Under the pieces are notes generated by a model. The model made no database searches, was not told the DNA's origin, and worked only from the letters and a program-made list of their open reading frames with translations. A stretch of 64,000 bases of DNA from JBOICV01 sp050740255 (lineage in GTDB: Bacteria > Pseudomonadota > Gammaproteobacteria > Nevskiales > JBOICV01), in assembly GCA_050740255.1 (NCBI GenBank), contig JBOICV010000141.1:1-64000 (forward strand). The letters are read 5' to 3'. Numbering within the stretch: the first letter of the stretch is position 1; each line of letters begins with the position of its first letter. This document shows, in pieces, positions 25,480-34,355 of the stretch. The position numbers and the translations under genes were made by a program.

Positions 25480-26844
25480 CTAGCGCGGCGGCCGGAAGCC
25501 GGGAGGAAGGTGTGACTTCATCAGCTTCATCATCTTGCCCATGCCCCCCTTCGAGAACATTTTCATGGCACGTTGGGCGTCCTCGAACTGCCGCAGTAGC
25601 CGATTCACGTCCTGCACCTGGGTGCCGGAGCCGGCCGCGATACGGCGCTTGCGCGAAGCCTTGAGCAGATCGGGATAACGCCGTTCCTTGGGCGTCATCG
25701 AGTTGATGATGGTAGCCATGCGCCGGAACTGTTTTTCCTGCACCTCTAAATTCAGATTCGCCGGCAACTGGTTTGCGCCCGGCAGCTTGTCCAGAATCGA
25801 GCTGATGCCGCCCATGGACTGCATCTGTTCGAGCTGTTCGCGAAAATCGCTTAAGTCAAAGCCCTTACCCTTGGCGATCTTGCCGGCAAACTTCTCGGCC
25901 TTGCCCTGATCTACTTTCTCCCGCGCGTGCTCGACCAGCGACAGAATATCGCCCATGCCAAGAATGCGCGAGGCGATGCGCTCCGGATGGAATAGCTCGA
26001 GCGCATCCAGCTTTTCCCCAAGGCCCAGGAACTTGATCGGCGCATTCGCCAGCTTGCGTACCGACAACGCGGCGCCACCGCGCGCATCGCCGTCCACTTT
26101 TGTCAGTACCACACCGGTCAGCGGTAACACGGCGGCAAAGGCGGCGGCGGTTCTGGCCGCGTCCTGTCCGGTCATGCTATCCACCACGAACAGCGTCTCA
26201 GCCGGATTCAGTAACGCATGCAAGGCGCCGATCTCCGCCATCATCTCTTCATCTATCGCCAGGCGGCCGGCGGTATCCACCAGCAAGGCGTCGTAGAAAC
26301 CTTTACGGGCCTGATCCAGGGCTGCCGCGGCGATTTCCTGCGGCTTCTGCGTCGCCTGGCTGGGCAGGAAATCCACACCCACCTGCCCGGCTACGGTGGC
26401 GAGCTGCTGAATCGCCGCCGGGCGATAAACGTCGCAACTCACCACCAGCACTTTTTTCTTTTCGCGCTCCTTGAGAAAGCGCGCGAGCTTGCCGGTCGTG
26501 GTGGTCTTGCCCGAGCCCTGCAGTCCAGCCATCAGCACCACCGCCGGCGGTTGCGCGCGCAACACGAAGCCTGCGTTGGGCTCACCCAGCACGCGTACCA
26601 GCTCCTCATGCACGATGCCGATCAAGGCCTGGCCGGGGGTGAGACTTTCCAGAACTTCCTTGCCCACCGCGCGCGCGCGGATTTGCTCGATGAAGTCCTT
26701 GACCACTGGTAGCGCAACATCGGCCTCGAGCAGGGCCACGCGCACTTCGCGCAGGCTGTCGCGGATATTGTCTTCGGTCAGCCGCCCCTGCCCGCGCAGG
26801 TTTTGCAGAACGTGGCTGAGACGGTCGCTTAGGTTTTTGAACAC
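25480..26844 (-). CDS. ffh: Signal recognition particle protein Ffh
   Basis: SRP54 GTPase of 454 residues that targets membrane and exported proteins to FtsY/SecYEG. N domain at the start, then G1 motif G-L-Q-G-S-G-K-T-T-T, V-D-T-A-G-R-L, T-K-V-D-G-D-A-R-G-G-A, and the methionine-rich M domain at the end (K-M-F-S-K-G-G-M-G-K-M-M-K-L-M-K). GTG start at 26844. ypjD is divergent across 97 bp, the arrangement seen in many gammaproteobacteria. Confidence 0.97.
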   Translation of the reverse strand: MFKNLSDRLSHVLQNLRGQGRLTEDNIRDSLREVRVALLEADVALPVVKDFIEQIRARAVGKEVLESLTPGQALIGIVHEELVRVLGEPNAGFVLRAQPPAVVLMAGLQGSGKTTTTGKLARFLKEREKKKVLVVSCDVYRPAAIQQLATVAGQVGVDFLPSQATQKPQEIAAAALDQARKGFYDALLVDTAGRLAIDEEMMAEIGALHALLNPAETLFVVDSMTGQDAARTAAAFAAVLPLTGVVLTKVDGDARGGAALSVRKLANAPIKFLGLGEKLDALELFHPERIASRILGMGDILSLVEHAREKVDQGKAEKFAGKIAKGKGFDLSDFREQLEQMQSMGGISSILDKLPGANQLPANLNLEVQEKQFRRMATIINSMTPKERRYPDLLKASRKRRIAAGSGTQVQDVNRLLRQFEDAQRAMKMFSKGGMGKMMKLMKSHLPPGFRPPR

Positions 26845-26941
26845 GGCCAGATAATCAGGCTAGTCGCGGAGCGGGGATGGTACTGCTTCACCGCCCATTA
26901 GCGCTATGCGAAGATGACGCCAAGCACATGTCTGCCGAGCA

Positions 26942-27793
26942 ATGACAACCGATAGCCGCACCCTTGTTCTCGCCTGTCTGGCGGCGGCCCTGTACGCAGC
27001 CGCGACGCTGATTTGCGCGCTGGGCCTGCGCAGCGCCGAGCCTGCGCGCACCTTGCGTCTGTCGCGGGTCGCGCTGTGGCATGCGGTGGCAGCGCTGGTC
27101 ATGCACGCGCTGGCTTTGGACGGCGACCTGATTCAGCCGGATGGCTGGCGCTTCGACTTCGGCAACGCGCTTTCGCTGTTTGTCTGGCAATGCGCCCTGG
27201 TGTTGACGCTATTCGCCTTGCACCGCCCGGCGACGCATCTGGGACTGGTGGTGTTTCCTGCGGCAGCGGCCGGCGCCTTGATCGGGGCGCTCACTCCAGT
27301 TGGGGCGGCTGCCGCGGATACAGTGAGTCTTGGTCCAGGCTGGCCCTTGCGCGCGCATATTTTGCTGTCGCTGCTCGCCTACAGCCTGCTGACCTTGGCC
27401 GCAGTGCAGGCCTGTGCCCTCGCCTGGCAGGACCGCAAGCTGCGTCCACAATCCCAGCAACCGCTACCCGCGATGGCCAATTTGCCCGCGCTGGAGACCA
27501 TGGAGGAAACGCTGTTCCAGCTCATCGCCCTGGGCTTTGCCTTGTTGACACTGGCGCTGCTGAGCGGCCTGGTTTTCGTGAACGACCTGTTCGCCCAGCA
27601 TCTGGCGCATAAGACCGTCTTATCAATCATCGCCTGGGGCGTGTTCGCGATTCTGCTGTGGGGTCGCTGGCGTTCCGGCTGGCGCGGCCGTACTGCTCTG
27701 CGCTGGACGCTCGCCGGCTACAGCGTATTGCTGCTGGCCTATTTCGGCAGCAAATTCGTTTTGGAAATTCTACTCGGGCGACACTGGAGCTAG
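26942..27793 (+). CDS. ypjD: Inner membrane protein YpjD, CcsA/HemX-like
   Basis: A 283-residue protein with about eight membrane helices, of the cytochrome c assembly protein (CcmC/CcsA/HemX) superfamily. Conserved-looking histidines are in the helix W-H-A-V-A-A-L-V-M-H and in R-A-H-I-L-L-S-L-L-A-Y-S-L-L. The neighbour relation to ffh matches E. coli ypjD. Function is not established; a haem-handling role is possible by family. The last 24 bp overlap the convergent pncC gene. Confidence 0.88.
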   Translation: MTTDSRTLVLACLAAALYAAATLICALGLRSAEPARTLRLSRVALWHAVAALVMHALALDGDLIQPDGWRFDFGNALSLFVWQCALVLTLFALHRPATHLGLVVFPAAAAGALIGALTPVGAAAADTVSLGPGWPLRAHILLSLLAYSLLTLAAVQACALAWQDRKLRPQSQQPLPAMANLPALETMEETLFQLIALGFALLTLALLSGLVFVNDLFAQHLAHKTVLSIIAWGVFAILLWGRWRSGWRGRTALRWTLAGYSVLLLAYFGSKFVLEILLGRHWS

Positions 27794-28270
27794 GCCCTCA
27801 CAGAGGCCCTGCAGCAGAGCTTGCGCCGCAGCGAATCGCACCGCGGCACGATCGCCGCTGAATTGATGGCGCTGAATGCTCGCCGCGCCGTCCCTCGCCT
27901 GCCAGCCGAGCCAGACCAAACCCACCGGCTTGTCCGCGCTGCCGCCGCCCGGACCCGCAACGCCACTCACTGCAGCCGCCCAATCAGCGCCGCTGTTCTG
28001 CAAAGCGCCTGCCAGCATTTCACGCACGACGGTCTCGCTGACGGCGCCAAAACGCGCGAGAGCGCGCGCGCTCACACCCAGCATCCCGGTTTTCGCCGCG
28101 TCGGCATAGGTGATGAAGCCGCGCTCGAACCAGGCGGAACTGCCCGGAACATCGGTGATCAACTTACAGACGAGACCACCGGTACAGGATTCGGCCACAG
28201 CCAGACGCAGCCCGCGGCGTTGCAGCGCATCGCCCAGTTGCCGCGCAAGTTGTAAGGATTCGTCGTTCAC
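27770..28270 (-). CDS. pncC: Nicotinamide-nucleotide amidohydrolase PncC (CinA C-terminal domain)
   Basis: Deamidates NMN to nicotinate mononucleotide in NAD salvage. Signature LAVAESCTGGLVCKLITDVPGSSAWF with the catalytic Ser/Thr region, then S-G-V-A-G-P-G-G-G-S-A-D-K-P-V-G. GTG at 28270 preceded by AGGT gives 166 residues, the usual size; the frame is open to 28330 but that would overlap the divergent gene. The N-terminal CinA half is a separate gene at 2391-3149. Confidence 0.9.
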   Translation of the reverse strand: MNDESLQLARQLGDALQRRGLRLAVAESCTGGLVCKLITDVPGSSAWFERGFITYADAAKTGMLGVSARALARFGAVSETVVREMLAGALQNSGADWAAAVSGVAGPGGGSADKPVGLVWLGWQARDGAASIQRHQFSGDRAAVRFAAAQALLQGLCEGLAPVSPE

Positions 28271-28321
28271 CGATGTACCTGTTGCGATAGCATAGTCTGC
28301 TCCAACGAAGGGAATTCCAAC

Positions 28322-29404
28322 ATGACCCACACTCTGCGTGCGAGTCTGCTGGTATGCTGCTTGGCGCCACTGGCGGCTGCCGCCGAGGTACCGGGCGAGA
28401 GCACAGACTACGCCCGCGGCTATGCGCAGGCGGTGCTGGATCGCCAGTTCCCCAAGCTTGAACTAAGCATCGACGATGGCGCCAAACCGGGCCGCGTGAT
28501 TGTGGTTTCGAAAGGCTGCCTCACGGCCACTCAGCAGCTTGCCATCAGCAAAGTACTGCTCGGCAAAACCATCGAACAAGTGGACTGGCAGATGACCTGC
28601 TTCTCCGCCGCGGTGACCCAGCCACCGGAAAGTACAATAGAAAAGGAGACCCCGGCCAAGATCGAAGTGGAGCCGCTGCCGCCCGGTCCCTTGTTCAAGC
28701 CGCTGCTGGCCGACCCGCGCGAGCCGCGCTTTTCGGTCAACTATCAGCACCACCGTACCGATGCGCTGAATTTCGACGCCGCGGACGTTTCCCTCGGCGA
28801 GTACGTGGGTTTCGTTGAAGGCGACCGCGGCAACAGCCGCTATCAGATTGGCTTGCAAGGCGCGGTATTTGCGCTGTTCAACCTGGATTCTGACTCGTTC
28901 GATTTGATCAATGCGGATTACCTGATCGGGTTTCCGCTGACCTGGCGCCGTCACGAATGGTCGGCGCGCACCAGGCTCTATCACATCAGCTCGCATCTCG
29001 GCGATGAATTCCTGCTGGGCAATCCGGGCATTGACCGTATCAATCTCAGCTACGAGGTAGTGGATGCGCTTTTAAGCCACGAATGGAAGCAAACACGGCT
29101 TTACGGCGGCGGTGTAGTTGTGCATAGCGATCCTGATCTCGACCGCGGACTGGCCCAGTTCGGTGGCGAATACGACTGGGGCACGATCTGGGACGGTGTC
29201 GATCTTAGTCTCGGCGCCGATTTAAAGGGCACGGCCGAGCAGGACTGGTCGGTGAATCAGTCTTATCGCGCCGGTATCAGCTTTACGCGCAGCACGCGCG
29301 AAGTCCGGCTGATGCTGCAGCACTATCGCGGCTTCTCGCCCAACGGCCAGTTCTTCACCGAGCGCTTGAGATACACCGGCATCGGTCTGTATTTCGGTCT
29401 ATAG
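28322..29404 (+). CDS. DUF1207 family envelope protein
   Basis: A 360-residue exported protein: signal peptide to about A-L-A-A-A-A-E, a short N-terminal domain, then a beta-rich region with alternating aromatic strands (R-T-R-L-Y-H-I-S-S-H-L-G-D-E-F) ending in a terminal aromatic-leucine pair, like an outer-membrane barrel. The H-L-G-D-E-F motif and the G-F-S-P-N-G-Q-F-F segment near the end match my memory of DUF1207. Function unknown. AAGGGA precedes the ATG, and mutS follows 8 bp after the stop, so the two may be co-transcribed. Confidence 0.7.
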   Translation: MTHTLRASLLVCCLAPLAAAAEVPGESTDYARGYAQAVLDRQFPKLELSIDDGAKPGRVIVVSKGCLTATQQLAISKVLLGKTIEQVDWQMTCFSAAVTQPPESTIEKETPAKIEVEPLPPGPLFKPLLADPREPRFSVNYQHHRTDALNFDAADVSLGEYVGFVEGDRGNSRYQIGLQGAVFALFNLDSDSFDLINADYLIGFPLTWRRHEWSARTRLYHISSHLGDEFLLGNPGIDRINLSYEVVDALLSHEWKQTRLYGGGVVVHSDPDLDRGLAQFGGEYDWGTIWDGVDLSLGADLKGTAEQDWSVNQSYRAGISFTRSTREVRLMLQHYRGFSPNGQFFTERLRYTGIGLYFGL

Positions 29405-29412
29405 GGGCCAGC

Positions 29413-31983
29413 GTGCCACGCGCCACGGCCGAGACCGGCCAGCACACGCCGGTCATGCAGCAATATCTGGGCGTGAAAGCCCAGCATCCGGATGCGCTGC
29501 TGTTTTATCGCATGGGCGATTTCTACGAATTGTTTTACGACGACGCCAGGAAGGCGGCGCGGCTACTGGATATCACGCTGACGCAACGCGGTCAGTCGGG
29601 GGGCCAGCCCATCCCCATGGCGGGCGTGCCTTATCACAGCGCCGAGCAATACCTCGCGCGCCTGCTCAAACAGGGCGAATCGGTCGCCATCTGCGAGCAG
29701 ATCGGCGATCCGGCGACGAGCAAGGGGCCGGTCGAGCGCAAAGTGCTGCGCGTCGTCACACCCGGCACCGTTACGGATGAAGCCTTTCTCGACCAGCGCC
29801 GCATCAACCTGCTGGCCGCGGTGCATCACCTAGAAGGCCGCTACGGCTTGGCGGCACTCGAGCTGGCCAGCGGCCGTTTCAGCGTTATGGAAGTGTCGGA
29901 TGTGACCGAGCTGAACGCGGAGTTGGCGCGCTTGGCGCCGGCGGAATGTCTGGGTGACGGCAGCATCCCGCTGCTGCAGACCGCGGGAGTGGGTGCCCTG
30001 CGCGAGCGCCCCGTCTGGCATTTCGATCCCGTCAGTGCGCGCCGCCACTTATGCGAACAATTCGGCACGCGCGATCTGCGCGCTTATGGTTGTGAGGATT
30101 TACCGGCGGCCGTGGGCGCGGCCGGGGCCTTGCTCGGCTATGTGCGCGAGACCCAGCAGTCCGCGTTGCCGCACCTGCGCGACATCGTTACCGAAAACCG
30201 CGACGAGGCGCTGGCGCTGGATCCGGCGACGCGGCGCAATCTGGAGTTGGAGCGGAATCTCAGCGGCGGCAGTGAGGCCACCCTGCTCACGGTACTCGAT
30301 GGCTGCGCCACCGCCATGGGCGGGCGCTTGCTGCGGCGCTGGTTGCAACGCCCATTGCGCAGCCAGCCCGCATTGCGCGCGCGTTATCACGCCGTGGCAA
30401 CTCTATTGACGGCACATCGCCCCCTGCAGGACAGCCTGCGTGAATGCGTGGACGTGGAGCGCATTCTGGCGCGCGTAGCCTTGCGCAGCGCCCGCCCGCG
30501 CGACCTTGCCGGTCTGGGCCGCAGCCTCAGTCTGCTACCTGCGTTCCGGCGGCAACTGGGTGACCTCGACAGCCCGCGGCTCGCTGAACTCGCCGGTCTG
30601 CTCGGCGAACACGTCGAAACCCAGGATTTGTTAAGCCGCGCGATCGTTGCGACGCCGCCGGTATGGCTGCGCGACGGCGGCGTGATCCGCGCGGGTTTCG
30701 ACGCCGAGCTGGATCAACTGCGACAGCTCTGCGAAAACGCCGACGGCTTTCTACTGGAGTTCGAGCAGCGCGAGCGCGCCCGCACTGGAATTGAAGGTCT
30801 GCGTCTCGGCTACAACCGAGTCACGGGTTACTACATCGAGCTAAGCCGGGCCCAAGCCGAACGCGCGCCTGCGGATTATCAGCGGCGGCAGACTTTGAAA
30901 GGCGTTGAGCGTTATCTCACACCGGAACTGAAAACCTTTGAAGACCAAGTGTTGTCGGCACGCGAGCGGGCGCTGGCGCGTGAGAAACATCTTTATGAAG
31001 GTTTGCTTGACAGCCTGCAGCAACAACTCGGCGGGCTCCAGCAAACCGCGCAGGCGCTGGCCGAGCTGGACGTGCTGGCCAACCTCTCGCAGCGCGCTGA
31101 GGCGCAACGCTGGGTGCAGCCGGAACTGGTCGAGACGCCCTGTCTGGAAATCCGGGCAGGCCGTCATCCGGTGGTCGAGGAAATCGTCCGCGCCGGTGGT
31201 CATCCCTTTGTCGCCAACGACCTGAAACTCGGCGATGACCGCCGCATGCTGGTGATCACCGGCCCCAATATGGGTGGCAAATCCACGTATATGCGCCAGA
31301 ACGCGCTGATCGTACTGATGGCGCACGTCGGCAGCTTTGTGCCCGCGGAAAGTGCGCGGATCGGACCGGTGGATCGCATCTTTACCCGCATCGGCGCCTC
31401 GGACAATCTCGCGGGGGGCCAGTCCACCTTCATGGTGGAGATGAGCGAAACCGCGCTCATCCTGCGGCACGCCACGCCCAATAGTCTGGTGCTGATGGAC
31501 GAGATCGGGCGCGGCACCTCGACTTATGACGGTCTCGCCTTGGCGCAGGCTTGTGCCGAACATCTGGCCATGGAGGTGCGTGCTTTCACCTTGTTCGCCA
31601 CCCACTACTTCGAATTAACCCAACTGGCTGGGCGCCTGCCGGGTGTGGAAAATGTGCATCTCGACGCCACCGAATATGGCGAACAGCTGGTGTTTCTGCA
31701 CAGCGTGCGCGAGGGGCCCGCCAGCAAGAGCTATGGCTTGCATGTAGCTCAACTCGCTGGCGTTCCTGCCGACGTGATCGAGTTGGCGCGGCGGCATCTG
31801 GCAGCGCTGGAGAGCAAGGCGCTGGATACGGCGGCTAGCGGCCCGCCACCGCAAATGGAGTTATTCCGTCCCGCCGGCCAGCACCCCGTCCTGGCGGAAC
31901 TGGCCGCACTTAATCCGGATGAGTTCAGTCCGAAACAGGCGCTGGAGTTTCTGTATTACTTGCGGGATTTGATGCGCGAGTAG
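29413..31983 (+). CDS. mutS: DNA mismatch repair protein MutS
   Basis: Mismatch recognition ATPase of 856 residues. N-terminal M-Q-Q-Y-L-G-V-K with the mismatch wedge F-Y-E-L-F (the Phe inserted at mispairs), the connector and clamp domains, and the ATPase with Walker A GPNMGGKST, L-M-D-E-I-G-R-G-T-S-T-Y-D-G and a helix-turn-helix dimerisation end. GTG start at 29413. Length is standard. Confidence 0.97.
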   Translation: MPRATAETGQHTPVMQQYLGVKAQHPDALLFYRMGDFYELFYDDARKAARLLDITLTQRGQSGGQPIPMAGVPYHSAEQYLARLLKQGESVAICEQIGDPATSKGPVERKVLRVVTPGTVTDEAFLDQRRINLLAAVHHLEGRYGLAALELASGRFSVMEVSDVTELNAELARLAPAECLGDGSIPLLQTAGVGALRERPVWHFDPVSARRHLCEQFGTRDLRAYGCEDLPAAVGAAGALLGYVRETQQSALPHLRDIVTENRDEALALDPATRRNLELERNLSGGSEATLLTVLDGCATAMGGRLLRRWLQRPLRSQPALRARYHAVATLLTAHRPLQDSLRECVDVERILARVALRSARPRDLAGLGRSLSLLPAFRRQLGDLDSPRLAELAGLLGEHVETQDLLSRAIVATPPVWLRDGGVIRAGFDAELDQLRQLCENADGFLLEFEQRERARTGIEGLRLGYNRVTGYYIELSRAQAERAPADYQRRQTLKGVERYLTPELKTFEDQVLSARERALAREKHLYEGLLDSLQQQLGGLQQTAQALAELDVLANLSQRAEAQRWVQPELVETPCLEIRAGRHPVVEEIVRAGGHPFVANDLKLGDDRRMLVITGPNMGGKSTYMRQNALIVLMAHVGSFVPAESARIGPVDRIFTRIGASDNLAGGQSTFMVEMSETALILRHATPNSLVLMDEIGRGTSTYDGLALAQACAEHLAMEVRAFTLFATHYFELTQLAGRLPGVENVHLDATEYGEQLVFLHSVREGPASKSYGLHVAQLAGVPADVIELARRHLAALESKALDTAASGPPPQMELFRPAGQHPVLAELAALNPDEFSPKQALEFLYYLRDLMRE

Positions 31984-31990
31984 TCAGCCT

Positions 31991-32206
31991 CTACATCCCC
32001 GCATTCTTCAGTACCAATTTCACAACCGTGACGATGATTAGGATGAATACGACCGTCATTCCCAAGCCGACGGCGATGAAAACGTCGGCCCGGCCGTGTG
32101 TGAAATCCCGCTCGCGGTTCTTGCTCGACTGAACGCCAAAAAATGACGCCATCACACTGGCGATGGTCTGCCAGAGCGTCGGGGCATGAGGTGCCGGATC
32201 GTTCAT
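31991..32206 (-). CDS. DUF2970 family small membrane protein
   Basis: A 71-residue protein with one C-terminal membrane helix (F-I-A-V-G-L-G-M-T-V-V-F-I-L-I-I-V-T-V-V). The conserved stretch S-V-M-A-S-F-F-G-V-Q-S-S-K-N-R-E-R-D-F precedes it and is typical of DUF2970. Role unknown. ATG at 32206 is chosen over an upstream TTG. It is 44 bp downstream of the DUF2505 gene on the same strand. Confidence 0.85.
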   Translation of the reverse strand: MNDPAPHAPTLWQTIASVMASFFGVQSSKNRERDFTHGRADVFIAVGLGMTVVFILIIVTVVKLVLKNAGM

Positions 32207-32249
32207 TGATCGAACCAATTCTTTCCGGTACCAGCGCCAACAAAAGATA

Positions 32250-32741
32250 TTACGAATAGTTGGTGAGTTGCTTCACGCCTTCTGCTGTATCCGGACCCGT
32301 CTTCTTCTTGACGTCGTCCATGAGCACTTGCTCCAGCTTGCCGCCGATGAGCGGGATGCCGACCTTGATATTCCAGGTCATGTGGTTGGCGCTGCCGGCG
32401 CCCTCGTCCTTCAGCTCCATATCGCAGGTAATCGTCGCCGGAATACCCTTGATATTGATATCCAGCCGCCCCTTCCTGGTTTTGGCGTCCCAGGAATCCT
32501 GCTGCACGACCGTCATATTGGCCGAGATGAATTTCTGCGCGAAACTCGGCAGCGGCACGTCAGCGGGTACTTCGCGGCTGACTTTGATGGAAAACTTGTC
32601 GCCGTCCTGCTTGTGCTCCAGCAACTGGATGTTCCTGGCGCCCAGATTCTTATACTTAGTTAAGAAATAGTCCTTGTCGGTGAACATTTTGATGACGACG
32701 TCGGACTTCTTCTGGAAGACGCTCTTCTCTTTATGTTGCAT
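32250..32741 (-). CDS. DUF2505 family protein (START/SRPBCC-like)
   Basis: A 163-residue protein without signal peptide. Sequence pattern of DUF2505: an N-terminal helix-strand region with K-M-F-T-D-K-D-Y-F-L-T-K-Y, a P-A-D-V-P loop and a C-terminal amphipathic helix (G-G-K-L-E-Q-V-L-M-D-D-V). The fold is related to the SRPBCC ligand-binding superfamily, so a hydrophobic ligand is possible. AGGTGA precedes the ATG. Confidence 0.8.
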   Translation of the reverse strand: MQHKEKSVFQKKSDVVIKMFTDKDYFLTKYKNLGARNIQLLEHKQDGDKFSIKVSREVPADVPLPSFAQKFISANMTVVQQDSWDAKTRKGRLDINIKGIPATITCDMELKDEGAGSANHMTWNIKVGIPLIGGKLEQVLMDDVKKKTGPDTAEGVKQLTNYS

Positions 32742-32858
32742 GGCTCACCTGGCAGTTATGTAAAGGCCTAAAGCGGCGCCCGGAACGGGGCCTCTCCTCC
32801 CGCAATTGCACAGTGATATCAGAAATCGTGCGGCTGCCCAAGCCCCACCGGAGAAAAC

Positions 32859-32891
32859 AAAGGCTGCGGCGCTCGCAGCGCCGCAGCCTTT
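32859..32891 (-). terminator. Rho-independent terminator after the DUF1329 gene
   Basis: Long perfect stem AAAGGCTGCGGCGC / GCGCCGCAGCCTTT with a five-base loop, 18 bp after the DUF1329 stop on the minus strand and followed there by TTTGTTTT. Also separates this gene from the DUF2505 promoter. Confidence 0.85.
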
Positions 32892-32909
32892 ATGTAATGC
32901 CACCCGGAA

Positions 32910-34262
32910 TTAGCGCGTGGTGCGCTTCTTCACCGAATCCGGTGTGAAGAAGCTGCTTTCGAAGGACACTGAGAAATCGTTGGCCTTGTCTTCAGTGAAC
33001 AGCGCCGTCACGAAGTAGCCGCCGGACTGCAGATCGTAAATGGTCTCGGGCACGCCACCTACCGTTTGCACATTGCTTGCATAGACCAGCGCGCCTTCCT
33101 GGAACTTATAGAGCTGATCGCGCTTGTCGTAATTGTCCACCAGCGCAATCGCCCAGCTGTCTTCATCAATATAAAAGCGACGCTTCTTGAAGGTGTGATT
33201 GGTACCGGCCCTCAGATCGCCTTCCACCACCCAGACGCGGTGCAGCTCGTAGCGCAGATAGTCCTGGTCCAGATGACCCTTCTTGGTGACGGCGTCGTAT
33301 TTCACACCCTTCTGATTGATCTTGTGGTTGTTGTAAGGAATGATCATTTCCTTCTTGCCCACCAGCTTCCAGGTGTAGCGGCCCAGCTCGCCGTTGAACA
33401 TGTCTACTTGATCGTAGAACTGCTGGCCGTCGGTGCCCTCGTAGGGGTTGTCGCAGCAGACGTTTGGCGCTTTGCGGATGCGACGCAGACCCGGGTTGTA
33501 AATCCAGGCAGAACGGGTCGTTGGATGTTCCCAGGCCAGCAGGAACTGACCCGCCACGCGCGGCGGCTCTTTGGTTTCCGACAAATAGTAAATGGCGATT
33601 TCGTCCGGTTTTTCGAAACTGCCGGGACTCTTGATTGAGGCGTAGCCGAATTTGACGTCCTCAATCAGCTTGGAGAAGCTCTTGTCGCCGCTGGGTTGCA
33701 CAATCAACTGGTTGTTGTAACGGCGCACGCTTTCGCCACGCCACTTCAGGCGATGATTCCACACCGGCTCCGCGCCGGAAGCGGGCATCGGGAACGGGAA
33801 ACCGAGTTTGGCGCCCTTGAGCGAATCCACGTTACCGCCCACCAGCTCGGCGGTGGTGGCGTTGAGCTTGGTCGCGTCGTAAATCTCCTGCGGCCAGCCG
33901 ACCGAGCGGGCGGTCTTGTACACCGGCATCTTGTAGGTCGCGAAACGCGAGAGCATGGACTTATGGCCCTCGGACAATTTGTCCACGTATTGAGCCATAT
34001 TGTCCTTGGTGATGGTGTAAACCGGCTGCTCGGCCGCGTACTTGTTCGAAGGCGCCCAGAACCCCGCGAGTTCGCCCTCTTTAGGGTCACCGCCGGTCCA
34101 TTCGGGGATGCTCTTGTCGGCGTTGCCGGCTTTCTCGGCGCCGACAGGGGTCAGCGCGGCGCCAAGCTTGGCGGCCTCTTCCGCTGACACCTTGGCGTGA
34201 GCCTGAACCATCGCCAGCGCAAGGCAGGCGGCGCTGCCGTAAGTTGCGATCGATTTCAGCAT
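32910..34262 (-). CDS. DUF1329 family exported protein
   Basis: A 450-residue periplasmic or outer-membrane-associated protein with a signal peptide ending A-Q-A-H-A. The family pattern is strong: LGAALTPVGAEKAGNADKSI, P-E-W-T-G-G near residue 54, R-Y-T-W-K-L-V-G-K-K and Y-E-L-H-R-V-W-V-V-E, then F-Y-I-D-E-D-S-W. DUF1329 proteins are related to the LolA/LolB lipoprotein-carrier fold and often accompany DUF1302 barrels and RND transporters, so a lipid or hydrophobic cargo is a reasonable idea. AGGAG precedes the ATG; a strong terminator follows. A second DUF1329 domain is in the fusion gene at 35915-38560. Confidence 0.9.
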   Translation of the reverse strand: MLKSIATYGSAACLALAMVQAHAKVSAEEAAKLGAALTPVGAEKAGNADKSIPEWTGGDPKEGELAGFWAPSNKYAAEQPVYTITKDNMAQYVDKLSEGHKSMLSRFATYKMPVYKTARSVGWPQEIYDATKLNATTAELVGGNVDSLKGAKLGFPFPMPASGAEPVWNHRLKWRGESVRRYNNQLIVQPSGDKSFSKLIEDVKFGYASIKSPGSFEKPDEIAIYYLSETKEPPRVAGQFLLAWEHPTTRSAWIYNPGLRRIRKAPNVCCDNPYEGTDGQQFYDQVDMFNGELGRYTWKLVGKKEMIIPYNNHKINQKGVKYDAVTKKGHLDQDYLRYELHRVWVVEGDLRAGTNHTFKKRRFYIDEDSWAIALVDNYDKRDQLYKFQEGALVYASNVQTVGGVPETIYDLQSGGYFVTALFTEDKANDFSVSFESSFFTPDSVKKRTTR

Positions 34263-34355
34263 GAGAATTCTCCTCAGTATAGGGTCTACGGTGTTGCGCT
34301 ACGGCAGGTCTGTAAGCATCGCTGGCCCGCTATAAAAAGTCAAAACAGCGCGAAC